A stretch of DNA of 24,669 bases, from positions 1 to 24,669 of IMG/VR virus record IMGVR_UViG_3300036985_003153; one strand, 5' to 3'. This stretch comes from a virus. Below are positions 1 to 8,800 of the stretch, in pieces. How positions within the stretch are numbered: the stretch's first letter is position 1; the number at the start of each line of letters is the position of its first letter. The position numbers and the translations under genes were made by a program. The notes under the pieces were generated by a model. It did not search any database. It saw nothing but the letters and a program-made list of their open reading frames with translations, and was not told where the DNA came from.

Positions 1-269
1 GGTCTACGGCGCAGTCCCCCGCGATAGTAATGACTTTGCTACCTTTGAAAAACTCAGGCTCTGGGTATAACAGTCCGTTGTCGGTAGGGGGTGATGCTGA
101 CGCTACTATTACGCGGTCTGCGGTTATACCGGTTGAGGAGTTCACTGGGCAAGTATATACCCGGCTACGGGGTAGGCAGATGTCGATGCAAGTAGAGTCT
201 ACTGCGCTGGGTGTGGCGTGGCAGTTGGGTGCTCCTCGTTTGGATATTCGTCCTGACGGCAGGCGTTGA
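1..269 (+). CDS. Phage virion structural protein, C-terminal fragment
   Basis: The reading frame is open to the left edge of the window (codons from base 3 read S-T-A-Q-S-P-A-I-V before the first ATG at 30), so this is the C-terminal end of a longer protein and the ATG at 30 is internal. The last 30 or so residues include VYTRLRGRQMSMQVES and end in WQLGAPRLDIRPDGRR. From memory this resembles the C-termini of long phage tail or head-tail connector proteins in which a basic 'R-x-D-G-R-R' end follows a beta-rich domain; I cannot name the family. It sits at the head of a same-strand series of virion genes with only 5 nt to the next start, which supports a structural role. The function is inferred from context and a partial motif memory, not from a full domain. 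Confidence 0.75.
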   Translation, partial: STAQSPAIVMTLLPLKNSGSGYNSPLSVGGDADATITRSAVIPVEEFTGQVYTRLRGRQMSMQVESTALGVAWQLGAPRLDIRPDGRR

Positions 270-274
270 CCTAA

Positions 275-628
275 ATGGCTACTATTACTATTACCCAAAT
301 ACCTGCACCGGCATTACCGCAGGCGCCAGACGAGTATGACAAAGCCTACATAGACGGGTTAAACAAAGTATTGCGCATATACTTCAATCAGCTAGGTGCA
401 ATACGACAGTACAATGCAGCGCGGTTAAACTTTAGCTTAGATACACTTCCTACTCAGGCTGACCTGCCTAACTTAAGGATAGGTGATGTGTACCGGGATA
501 CCGTCGATGGTGTCCAAGCCACAAGCCAGATGCTAAGGATAAAAACGTCGATAAACGACACTGTTGTGGCTACTGGAGTAAGTAGTACAGGTAGTGTTGG
601 AACCGTAGTTCTAGTGATAACGCCGTAG
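275..628 (+). CDS. Small phage structural-region protein (117 aa), unknown function
   Basis: This encodes 117 residues starting MATITITQIP; the ATG lies 5 nt after the previous stop, so it is probably translated by reinitiation, since only a weak GGCAGG-type site precedes it. The N-terminal half has the pattern Y-D-K-A-Y-I-D-G-L-N-K-V-L-R-I-Y-F-N-Q-L (about residues 21-40), a likely amphipathic helix. The C-terminal half (GDVYRDT through VGTVVLVITP) looks beta-rich. Small proteins of this general shape occur between tail-type genes in marine phage genomes and are usually annotated hypothetical. I see no catalytic motif, signal peptide or transmembrane segment. A minor virion component is an inference from position only. 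Confidence 0.8.
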   Translation: MATITITQIPAPALPQAPDEYDKAYIDGLNKVLRIYFNQLGAIRQYNAARLNFSLDTLPTQADLPNLRIGDVYRDTVDGVQATSQMLRIKTSINDTVVATGVSSTGSVGTVVLVITP

Positions 629-639
629 GAGCAGGGTAG

Positions 640-2319
640 ATGGGTGATTCAGTAGGTAAAGAAGACGTACCGGAGGGGATATATACGACCGAGGTTTCTG
701 CCCTTCGACCTCGGTCAATGAACCCGTACAACTACGACTTTTACGCCTATATAGACGACCTCCGTAGAATGCAGGAGGCAGACGACTTTAGGGTGGCTAC
801 TGCGGGCACTGGGAACACACCAGCGGGGTTAGACCAAGCTTATGACAATGCAGCGGCAGCGGCGGTAGCAGCGGAAGGGGCCCTCGGTGCATTAGACCCG
901 GACACAACAGACCCCATTGAGTACTTAGAAGCTGAAAGGATTCGCAACGCCGCAATAGACGCTGCTAAGGTCGCTGCTATTGCTTCCGGTAGCATAGGGT
1001 TGCCCGGCAACTTGCAGCGGGATGATGATATATCTTTTTTGCAGAGGCTAAGCAATATACCCGTTGTAGGCCGTGTTGCCGACACTATTGGGGATGGGCT
1101 GGATTGGCTTAGGGGTGCAGACCGTAGCGCCCTCTTTTCACCAGCTGGAGCGGGAATTGTTTTTGACTACGGCTCGGGTGCAGGGGGAGTGGGCCCTACT
1201 ACGACCCCCATTCCGGTTGGCACCTACGCGGGTACATCTGCTTATGTAAGTACGGGTGTCCCTGCGATAGATGCTTTAATAAACGCGGGGCTAGGCAATA
1301 ACACGGGAACAAGCACTGCGGGTAGCGTGGCCCGTGGGGTGTTAACGGGTGCTATAGACGAAGCCACCCTGCCCGGTGTGGGCGAAATACTTATGCTTGG
1401 GGGCGAAACACCACGTTTTCCTTTGCCGCGTCTTCCTCCACCGCCGCCCCCACCGCCGCCCCCACCGCCGCCCCCACCGCCACCACCACCTCTGCCGCCT
1501 CCACCGCCACCACCACCTCCGCCGTCTCAGGACTGTAGCGATCCGGTGTATGCCGCCGAGCACCAAGTTGAGTGCTTTGGCTTAGGGGCTGGTCCTTTTA
1601 AAGTTGATGGCCCCGCAACAGACACCTTTCCACCCCCACCGCCGCCTCCGCCGTCCCAGAACTGTAACGACCCAGTGTATGCCGCTGAGCATCGGGCTGA
1701 GTGCTTTGGCCCTGTTACCATTGATCGCTCTGCGCTTGATGCTCCTGTGTATGGCCCCACGAATATACCTCCTAAGGTGGTTACCCCTCCACCACCTCCA
1801 CCGCCGCCGCCCCCACCGCCTCCACCTCCACCGCCGCCGCCGCCGCCCCCACCGCCGCCGCCTCCGCCGCCACCACCTCCGCCGTCTCAGGACTGTGGTA
1901 ATCCAGTGTATGCCGCCGAACACCGAGCCGAGTGCTCCGGGGCACCTCCGCCGCCTCCGCCGCCTCCGCCGCCTCCGCCGCCTCCGCCGCCACCAGCCCC
2001 CAAAAACTGTAGCGACTCGGTGTATGCCTTACTGCACCCAGCGGAATGCGCCCGTGCTAGTACCCCAACCCTCCCAGTAGGCGAAGAGTCTTACCAACAA
2101 GTAACGACGACACCCGGGGACCTTACCGATATAAAGTATCTATATGACGTTGGTGGGGAAAGCATATTTGCACCGAATATGTCGGATGATGACCCCATTA
2201 GCTACCTATCTCCATATGCTTCGCGTATTACTTCGCCCTACACCTCCTACGCAAGTGGTGGTAAAGTAAGTGAACACGATATAGTTGCAGAAGCTCTACG
2301 TTTACTGCGAGGGAATTGA
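640..2319 (+). CDS. Polyproline / cysteine-cassette virion-region protein (559 aa)
   Basis: The start at 640 has an AGGAGC ribosome site at about 627-632 overlapping the upstream stop. Residues 1-265 are Ala/Gly/Asp-rich with no recognised domain. Residues about 266-476 hold four polyproline runs (19 Pro-Leu-10 Pro, 8, 33 and 17 Pro), each followed by a cassette of the form C-x2-[PS]-V-Y-A-x2-H-x3-C; the cysteine pairs are C299/C312, C342/C355, C419/C432 and C457/C470. The C-terminus, SYASGGKVSEHDIVAEALRL, looks like a compact conserved end and shares an A-x-G-G motif with the next virion genes. Proline codons are mixed (ccg, ccc, cca, cct) in most runs, so the run is kept at protein level. 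Polyproline would form a stiff PPII rod; each cysteine pair could form a disulfide outside the cell. A virion spike, fibre or ejected protein is inference. I do not recognise the family. Confidence 0.85.
   Translation: MGDSVGKEDVPEGIYTTEVSALRPRSMNPYNYDFYAYIDDLRRMQEADDFRVATAGTGNTPAGLDQAYDNAAAAAVAAEGALGALDPDTTDPIEYLEAERIRNAAIDAAKVAAIASGSIGLPGNLQRDDDISFLQRLSNIPVVGRVADTIGDGLDWLRGADRSALFSPAGAGIVFDYGSGAGGVGPTTTPIPVGTYAGTSAYVSTGVPAIDALINAGLGNNTGTSTAGSVARGVLTGAIDEATLPGVGEILMLGGETPRFPLPRLPPPPPPPPPPPPPPPPPPPLPPPPPPPPPPSQDCSDPVYAAEHQVECFGLGAGPFKVDGPATDTFPPPPPPPPSQNCNDPVYAAEHRAECFGPVTIDRSALDAPVYGPTNIPPKVVTPPPPPPPPPPPPPPPPPPPPPPPPPPPPPPPPPSQDCGNPVYAAEHRAECSGAPPPPPPPPPPPPPPPPPAPKNCSDSVYALLHPAECARASTPTLPVGEESYQQVTTTPGDLTDIKYLYDVGGESIFAPNMSDDDPISYLSPYASRITSPYTSYASGGKVSEHDIVAEALRLLRGN
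1435..2049 (+). repeat. Four polyproline-plus-cysteine-cassette repeats inside the 559-aa gene
   Basis: Cassettes lie at about 1525-1575, 1654-1704, 1885-1935 and 1999-2049; each encodes C-x12-C with VYA and a His between the cysteines. The first three are nearly the same protein sequence (SQDCSDPVYAAEH, SQNCNDPVYAAEH, SQDCGNPVYAAEH) but differ at many third codon positions. The fourth (KNCSDSVYALLHPAEC) is the most diverged. The proline run before the fourth cassette (1945-1989) is an almost pure 9-nt repeat of cctccgccg, while the other runs use mixed codons. Confidence 0.9.
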
Positions 2320-2320
2320 C

Positions 2321-3334
2321 ATGCCTAAATGGTTAAATAGCCTAGGTAAAAGCGCTAAAGACTTTTTTGCCCCCGGGGGTGACGTTGACTGGGCTAAGGT
2401 TGCCGGGGCAACGGGTCTTACCATAGCCGCTGTAAAAGCGTTGTCGGAATCTGACCTTGGGGCCAAGATCGGAGAGTTCATGGGGATTGGCGGCAACCAA
2501 CAGCCCACTGGGTACCAAGGCAAAATACCAGACTACACGGGTATCAGATCAGTAGTTGGTGGTACATACGATCCGCTGCGCCGACCCGGTAGCGGTGGGC
2601 AACGCTATTTTAGCGACATGTCTTTTGCAACGCCAAGTGACGCACAGGGGTTGCAGTCTATAGCGGACACACAGGCTGCTGCCAGACAAACCCTAAACAG
2701 GGATAACCCCGCACAACAACTTCGCCCCCAGCTGCAACGAACGCCTGCGGAAATCGCGGCTAAATACAACTTCATACAGAATCAAACTCCTGATTTTAGC
2801 CAAGACCAGAAGAACCAGCAGGTGCAGGCGGCGATGAATAAACACGGTATATCCCCTCTTATGCTTGCAGAGGCTACTGGTTTGCCCGTGGCTAAGATCC
2901 AGCAAAAAGCTAGAGAGTACACAGGTCTTGCTCCGCGTATTCCCGCAGTAGCGCCAACAACCAACATAAACAAAACCCTACAGGATTTGATCGCTGCGTC
3001 CCAACCTCGTGCCTACGGGACTGGGCAAATGCCGCCCCCGGTTATGCAGATGGCCCAAGGGGGTTTAGCTTCCTTAACGCATGGGATGTACCTCGGTGGA
3101 CCTACAGATGGCATGGCGGATAAAATCCCCGCTAATATCGACGGCACCCAAGAAGCTGCGTTAAGCGATGGCGAGTTCGTCTTGCCCGCCGATGTGGTTA
3201 GCCACCTTGGTAATGGGAACTCAGAAGCAGGGGCTCAAGTTTTGTACAGTATGATGGAGCGGATACGCAAAGCTCGCACTGGTACTACGGCACAAGGTAA
3301 ACAAATTAACCCCGGCAAAATGTTGCCGAAGTGA
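2321..3334 (+). CDS. Virion-region protein with GG-TDG / LSDGEF module (337 aa)
   Basis: The ATG at 2321 follows the previous stop by one base, with a GCGAGGGA site about 8 nt upstream; a longer frame from 2285 would overlap the previous gene by 35 nt and has no good ribosome site, so 2321 is preferred. The N-terminus MPKWLNSLGKSAKDFFAPGG is amphipathic and is followed by a hydrophobic Ala/Val/Gly stretch. The middle (about 95-225) is Gln- and Ala-rich and probably helical. The C-terminal part (about 245-337) contains MAQGGLASL, then YLGGPTDGMADKIPANIDG, then LSDGEFVLPADVVSHLGNG, then a helix (YSMMERIRKARTG). This module is familiar from uncharacterised virion proteins of marine phages, where it usually closes the protein. 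No enzyme motif is visible. Internal or ejected virion protein is inferred from neighbours. Confidence 0.85.
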   Translation: MPKWLNSLGKSAKDFFAPGGDVDWAKVAGATGLTIAAVKALSESDLGAKIGEFMGIGGNQQPTGYQGKIPDYTGIRSVVGGTYDPLRRPGSGGQRYFSDMSFATPSDAQGLQSIADTQAAARQTLNRDNPAQQLRPQLQRTPAEIAAKYNFIQNQTPDFSQDQKNQQVQAAMNKHGISPLMLAEATGLPVAKIQQKAREYTGLAPRIPAVAPTTNINKTLQDLIAASQPRAYGTGQMPPPVMQMAQGGLASLTHGMYLGGPTDGMADKIPANIDGTQEAALSDGEFVLPADVVSHLGNGNSEAGAQVLYSMMERIRKARTGTTAQGKQINPGKMLPK

Positions 3335-3342
3335 GGTAGGTG

Positions 3343-4212
3343 ATGGTTGACGCAGTGCAGGGTCCAATTGGTCAAGAATCCTCCCTATCTAACTGGGCGG
3401 GTTCGTACGTCACCGACATGCTTGGCAAGGGTAAGGCACTCGCGTCTACGCCGTATCAAGCCTATAGCGGTCCCCTTACTGCGGGGCAGTCTGGGCTACA
3501 TAACCAAGCCTATCAGGGGCTGTCCTCGCTCTCTATGCCTACGTCTACGATGGGGGCTTATTCTCCTACGTCATTTAATGACCCGGGTGTAGCAGAGCAG
3601 TACATGAATCCCTACCTTAGCGCGTCACTGGAGCCCCAGTTGGCTGAAGCCCAACGCCAAGCCGATATCCAACGTGTGCAGAACGCAGGCAGGATGACTA
3701 AAGCGGGGGCTTATGGTGGTTCCCGTCAAGCCATTATGGATTCCGAAGGTATCCGCAACTTACTGCGCAACATGGCAGACATAACAGGCCAAGGCTACAA
3801 CCAAGCCTTTACGCAAGGTCAGGGACAGTTTAATACTGAGGAACAACGCCGCCAGCAGGCCCAGCAATCCACTAACCAGTACGGCTTTGATGTTGCTAAC
3901 GCCCAGCAGGGTGCAGGTGCCGTCCAACGTGGTATTGAGAGCGAAGGTATTGCAGCGGACTACGGGCAGTTTAAAGAAGAACGTGATGACCCATTCAAGA
4001 AACTTCAGTATCAGCAGTCACTACTTCAGGGTATGCCAGTAGAAGCACAGTCTAATACGTATACTCAACCTACTGGGCTTAGCTCGTTAATAGGCGCTAG
4101 TGGCGGAATTTTAGAGTTCTTAAAAAATATGGGACTTATGGGCGGTTCTGCTGATGGAAACCCCAACAAAGACCCTAACCCATCCAGCGTTCTAAAAACA
4201 GCGGGCCAATAA
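3343..4212 (+). CDS. Gln/Ala-rich virion-region protein (289 aa)
   Basis: I choose the ATG at 3343 (MVDAVQG) over the in-frame GTG at 3340 because a GAGGTAGG site spans the previous stop at about 3333-3340 and gives normal spacing to the ATG. The N-terminus contains WAGSYVTDMLGKGKALA and a YQAYSGPLTAGQSGLHNQAY segment. The centre (about 85-215) is a long Gln/Ala/Arg-rich helical stretch with LEPQLAEAQRQADIQRVQNA. A short hydrophobic Gly/Leu segment (LIGASGGILEFLKNMGLMGG) lies near the C-terminus. The 'PYL-S-LEPQLAEA-R' style is familiar from uncharacterised internal virion proteins of uncultured marine phages. There is no recognisable enzyme domain. The four preceding and following genes run the same way with short gaps, consistent with one late operon. 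Confidence 0.85.
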   Translation: MVDAVQGPIGQESSLSNWAGSYVTDMLGKGKALASTPYQAYSGPLTAGQSGLHNQAYQGLSSLSMPTSTMGAYSPTSFNDPGVAEQYMNPYLSASLEPQLAEAQRQADIQRVQNAGRMTKAGAYGGSRQAIMDSEGIRNLLRNMADITGQGYNQAFTQGQGQFNTEEQRRQQAQQSTNQYGFDVANAQQGAGAVQRGIESEGIAADYGQFKEERDDPFKKLQYQQSLLQGMPVEAQSNTYTQPTGLSSLIGASGGILEFLKNMGLMGGSADGNPNKDPNPSSVLKTAGQ

Positions 4213-4226
4213 CTGAGTACAAGGCA

Positions 4227-5840
4227 ATGGCATACGGAATCGGCAGCATACTAGGCGACATTGACCAGAAGGCGGATACGTACCGGAATAACCCGGATGC
4301 GTTAGCGCAGTCGTACCAGCAGAATCAACAGCTGATTGATTTGCTTGTGTTGCAGAAGCTAAAAACCGACAAGGAAGCGGCGCAGCGCGATATGCAGGCG
4401 AAGATGCAGACCCCTGCGTCTACTATAAAAGACCAACGGCAAGAGCAGGTTATGGGCATGACCCGTAACGAAGTAGCCCAGCAAGTTTCCCCGGGCCTCC
4501 AAGCCCTCGCCCAACAGCAGCAAGCCGCCCAAGCACAAGGGATATCTTCTCTCCCTGCGCCTAACATGCAGCAGGTTGGTATGGCTGAGGGCGGCATTGT
4601 TGCGTTTGCTGAGGCTGGGTCGGTTGAGGGTACGGAAAGTGGGGGCGAGGGTTTTGATTGGCAGACGTTAGGCGGTATAACTGCCGCCACCGCTATGTAC
4701 GGGCCTAGCGTTGTTAGCGCTATCCAAAAAGGAGGACCAGCGGCAAAAGCGGCCCTTGAGTTTATAAAAAAGACACCAGTTAAAGCGCTGCCGGGGATGG
4801 CGCGTAATCTTGCAAGACCCGCTATACCTATCATGTCTGCTTACGAAACGGCCACTACTCCCACAGAAGATTACAGAGAAAGGTTTGGTTTTGATCCTAG
4901 TGCCAGCGAGGGCATATTGGGGTTTATCGAAGATTTAGGCGTACGAACTCTAGGGGCGGCGTCTGACCTTGGAAATGTTGGGACATTTGGGTTGGCCGGG
5001 AACTTGTACAGGGATAAACAGCCTGAATTAGAAGCTATTCCCCCACCCGTTTCACCACGAGCCGAAGCTCCAAGAGCACCTACCCAAATCATGGGCACCG
5101 GTCCGCTACCGACACCTGCTCCAACCCGGGGCATATCCAGCATCACCAACGCGGATAACGAACGTAATATAGCCTCCATGCTAGGAGAAGATTTAAACGT
5201 ACCTAAGGTACCAGCTAAAGCTATGGAAAGAACACCGTCAACGCCTCAATCGGCATACGCCCAACAGTTGGCTGACTTGCGCATGGAACAGGAAAGTAAG
5301 TTGGAATCTCTTATTGCATTCCTAAAAGGCGCAGGGGGTCAGTCGTCCTTTGCCGCTACCATGATGGGCGGTAGTGATGCTATGAATGCGCGTGAAGCTG
5401 GAGTAAAAGCAGAGATAATGGATGTCCTCGGTAAGCTCGAAACCATCGACTTGAAAGAGCGAGAGCTTGGTATAGCGGAAGAAGCCAATGTTATTGACCG
5501 CGAGCAAATTCAGGCTACCCTTGATGCAGCAAGGTACAACACAGACCAAGACTATGCTGCGGCTATGGCCCAAATAGATGCTAGCATAGCAAACGCAAAA
5601 AATTCTGATGACCTGCTTAGAGCCGCAACGCTCCTTAATAGTACGCGGAAAAGCCTTCAGGATTCGACTGAGTTTGCTGACGCGGCTACCAAACAAACCC
5701 TTATTGCCCAGATAGCCCAAATTGACGCTAGGTTAGAAGCGGTGTACCAACAGGCGGGTATTGCGCCCGTAACTTCCGTGGCCCCCACTGGCAATGAGAT
5801 TGACGCAGATACTCAAGCGGCTTTAGACCAATACAAATAG
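4227..5840 (+). CDS. Virion-region protein with MAEGGIVA motif (537 aa)
   Basis: The start MAYGIGSILGDIDQKADTYR is preceded by only a weak site (AAGG close to the ATG), so coupling to the upstream gene 14 nt away is likely. Residues about 30-115 are Gln-rich helix, ending at MQQVGMAEGGIVAFAEAG. Residues about 145-260 include Ala/Gly-rich hydrophobic stretches. A Pro-rich linker (about 270-300) leads into a Gln/Ala/Glu-rich C-terminal coiled-coil-like region (about 335-510). The 'MAEGGIV-F-A-G' motif recurs widely in uncharacterised phage virion proteins in my memory. Helical, Gln-rich architecture and placement directly before the giant protein suggest an internal core or ejection protein, comparable in role but not visibly in sequence to the T7 gp14/gp15 set. 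This is inference. Confidence 0.85.
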   Translation: MAYGIGSILGDIDQKADTYRNNPDALAQSYQQNQQLIDLLVLQKLKTDKEAAQRDMQAKMQTPASTIKDQRQEQVMGMTRNEVAQQVSPGLQALAQQQQAAQAQGISSLPAPNMQQVGMAEGGIVAFAEAGSVEGTESGGEGFDWQTLGGITAATAMYGPSVVSAIQKGGPAAKAALEFIKKTPVKALPGMARNLARPAIPIMSAYETATTPTEDYRERFGFDPSASEGILGFIEDLGVRTLGAASDLGNVGTFGLAGNLYRDKQPELEAIPPPVSPRAEAPRAPTQIMGTGPLPTPAPTRGISSITNADNERNIASMLGEDLNVPKVPAKAMERTPSTPQSAYAQQLADLRMEQESKLESLIAFLKGAGGQSSFAATMMGGSDAMNAREAGVKAEIMDVLGKLETIDLKERELGIAEEANVIDREQIQATLDAARYNTDQDYAAAMAQIDASIANAKNSDDLLRAATLLNSTRKSLQDSTEFADAATKQTLIAQIAQIDARLEAVYQQAGIAPVTSVAPTGNEIDADTQAALDQYK

Positions 5841-5858
5841 GCAGGGTAAGTACGGCGT

Positions 5859-8800
5859 ATGGCACAGCTCCAAGAAGCATTGCAGGCGTTTCGCAACGCA
5901 CACGCAGCCGGGGATGTAGGGGCCGCAACCCGCTTGGCTGCGTTAGTTAGGCAATTGCAAACAGGGCCGCAGCCCGCAGTAGAGCCACCCCCCGAGTCTG
6001 GGTTTTTTAGCGAAATTGGACGCGGTGCGGAGCAACTAGCGTCTAGCTATCGTACGGCTGGCAGTTCCGTAATAGGGGACGCTGACGAGGCAGCGCTTGC
6101 GGGGTTACAACGCCAGCAAGCTATACAGGATAAATACGGGGAAGGTGCGTCTTTTGCCCGTGTAAAACAAGCGTACGACGAGGAAGGTTTGTTGTCCGCT
6201 ATAGGGGCGGGCATTGGGCAGATACCTGAGGCTGTTGGTGCTCAACTACCCCAACTAGGGGTTACTGCCGCAGGTGCGCTGTTGGGGCAACTTGCCATAC
6301 CCATACCGTTTTTAGGCGCAGGTGTTGGTGCTGCCACTGCGTTACTTCCACAGTTCTTTGGTGCCAACGTGGAGCGCCAAGCGGCGGAACAACAAGCTAC
6401 GGGTGCCCCAGTAGACGTAAATGTAGGTAAAGCGGCGCTCGCGGCAGCGGCACAGACCGTTCCGGAAGTGGCAGCTACCTACATTACGTTTGGTAAACCT
6501 TTGATTAAGTCCATACTAGGCATTGCCGATGACGTAGGTTTGGATGCTAACGCCGCTCGTAACCTCACCGCCGTAGCGGTTCGTACCTTAGCCCAACAAG
6601 GTAAAGGGGGTGTTGCTCAGCTTGGGCGTAATGTTGGTACAGGCGCGGTTCGCGGCGCTGCTGTTGAAATGCCCACTGAGATAGCCCAACAAGTAATTGA
6701 ACGCGCTCAAGCGGGGTTGGATGTTCTGGGCCCCGAAGCTTTTGCGGAGTACGGTGAAGCTGCTTACTTAGCAGGCACTGTTGGCGGTGTGTTTGGGGGT
6801 GCATCCGGGCTTACTACGCGGTCTAGGGCCCGTACCCGCCTAAGGGGGCTTGCGGAGGAAGAACAACAAGATTTGTTTACCGCGCAGCGCGAGCAGTTGG
6901 ACCAGAAGGGCCAAATGGAGCTAGAGGGGGTTGACCCAGTTCTTGCGCCCACAACCCAAGCGGGTGCGGCACAGCAAGCCGCAGCACAGGTACAGCAGAG
7001 TAACAACGAGGGGTTTTTTACCCGAAGCGGAAACCAAGACTTTGCACCTGCTGGGTTAGGTGGGGAAGATACTGGGGCCCTGCCGGTTATAGTTAGTGAT
7101 GCTGATGTGTTTGCGATAATGAAAAACCGCAAGCTTACGGAAGCAACGGCGGTTAATACCCTACCCCCGGCTGACCGGGAAGTATTTGATTCGATTAAGA
7201 GCGCCATGAACATCGAAGCGCTGATGCAACGGGCAGCGGCGCAAGCCAGCAGAACACTCGTTGGGGTCAACGAAACCCCCCCCGTATTTGACGCTCGTAA
7301 GGCGCTGTCGGAGTTATCCCCCGAAGAACGTGCGGTATTTGACCAGACCGTTGCCGATATTAAAACTCAGCGTTCTACAGATAAACAGGGCGAGCTGTTT
7401 GCCGTGCAAACCACCCCGGAGCAAGTTGAAAAGGCACAACTAGCACGTAAAAAGACCCTAAGTAATGAAGAGCTGAAAGCCCAAAAAGCTCAAGAGGCAG
7501 CTACCCTCCGGGCGCAAAAACAGGCTGAAATAGTCGCAAGGCAAGCTGCGCAAAAGCAAGCTGCTGACGCTAAATTAGCTGCAAAGCAACAAGTTGCCGC
7601 ACGAAAACAAGGAGTCGCGGACTTAACTGCCCCGGTGGACTTGCTATCCCCCCTCCGATCTCCCCTAGAGCAAGTGCTTGGAGTCAATGAGCTGGAAAAA
7701 GAACAAGCAAACGTAGCCAAGATTGCTGCCCGCCAACCCCGCTTACAGGATGCTGCTGCGTTTGAAAATTTTCTTGCACGTCCAGAATCTCAAACGCCTA
7801 CTCTTACTTCTACTACTGCCCCTGTGCTAAAGCCCGAACAGGCTAAAAAAGTTAAACAACCAATTGCACCAAAGGTACCCGTAGATGGCCAAGTTAAAAC
7901 CGTCGAAGCAAAAGCGCAAAAACCAAAACTGGGACAAGAAACACCCCCGACCGGAAACATTGATACCCCAATCGCCACCCCCCCTGCGATTACCGGCAAA
8001 AAACTAAAGCCTTCCGTTAAACCAGTAACCAAACCCGTAGCTAAACCTGCGGTGAAGCCAGTAATCAAACCCGTAGTTGAACCCGTAACTGAATCCGTAG
8101 CCGGGCCCGCAGTAAAACGCGTAGTAAAACCCGCAACTAAACCTGTGCCGTCAAAGGTCCCAGAGTTAAGCTTTATTAAAAAACGTAATACACCTCCAAC
8201 CCAAGACGTTGTGACGGAGACAGGGGTGGAGCTAGACACAGAGAATTATACACCCGCGGTATTAACCCCCGCGGAACAGGTGTTGAAGGCGGAAGCTGTG
8301 AAACGCGGGGATGCCGAAATAAAAGCAGCTACAGCGGATACGGCGGTGGGTGGTATTACTCTTAGTAAGGAAAAGGCAGACATAGTAGCTGCGCTTCCTG
8401 CCCAGAAACAAGCATATACGGAAGCGGGGGGTAAAACTAAGTACCTGCGCAAATCGGGCCCCGAACAGATAAGACAAATCATTCACAAAGGACCCAAATA
8501 CCAAGGTAAGTCCTTTGACGCCACCATGCGGGCGCTGGTTGAGAAGGGCAACATAGATGCCGTACTAGACGCAATTATAAAGACAGCTAAACCCGAGATA
8601 GCGCAGATACTACGCAAGGTTAAATCCCTTGGGCTGAAGACAAAGATTATTGTTGGCGCAGTGGAGGGCGACTCCTCCGGTTTTTACAACACCACCACCG
8701 ACACCATCACACTCGACCCAGACTCTGGGCTTAACGAGCACATCTTTATTCACGAAGTTCTCCATGCCGCGCTATCCAAAGTGTTTGCCAATCCAAACCT

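Noticed and set aside
30-269. A complete 79-aa gene starting at the ATG at 30
   Set aside because: The frame is open to the window edge and the protein end looks like that of a long structural protein, so this is a fragment with an internal Met.
1435-2049. CRISPR-like array from repeated cassettes
   Set aside because: The repeats are in-frame protein cassettes with third-position changes and variable proline spacers, not identical DNA repeats with unique spacers.
1342-2080. Several antisense and out-of-frame open frames over the polyproline region, rich in Arg/Trp/Gly or Arg/His/Leu
   Set aside because: They are by-products of the CCN-repeat DNA, lack ribosome sites and overlap a gene that fits the operon.
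2285-2320. N-terminal extension of the 337-aa protein
   Set aside because: It would overlap the previous gene by 35 nt with no ribosome site; the ATG at 2321 has normal spacing.
8246-8504. Antisense open frames within the giant virion gene
   Set aside because: No ribosome sites or recognisable domains; they are shadows of a long high-coding-bias gene.
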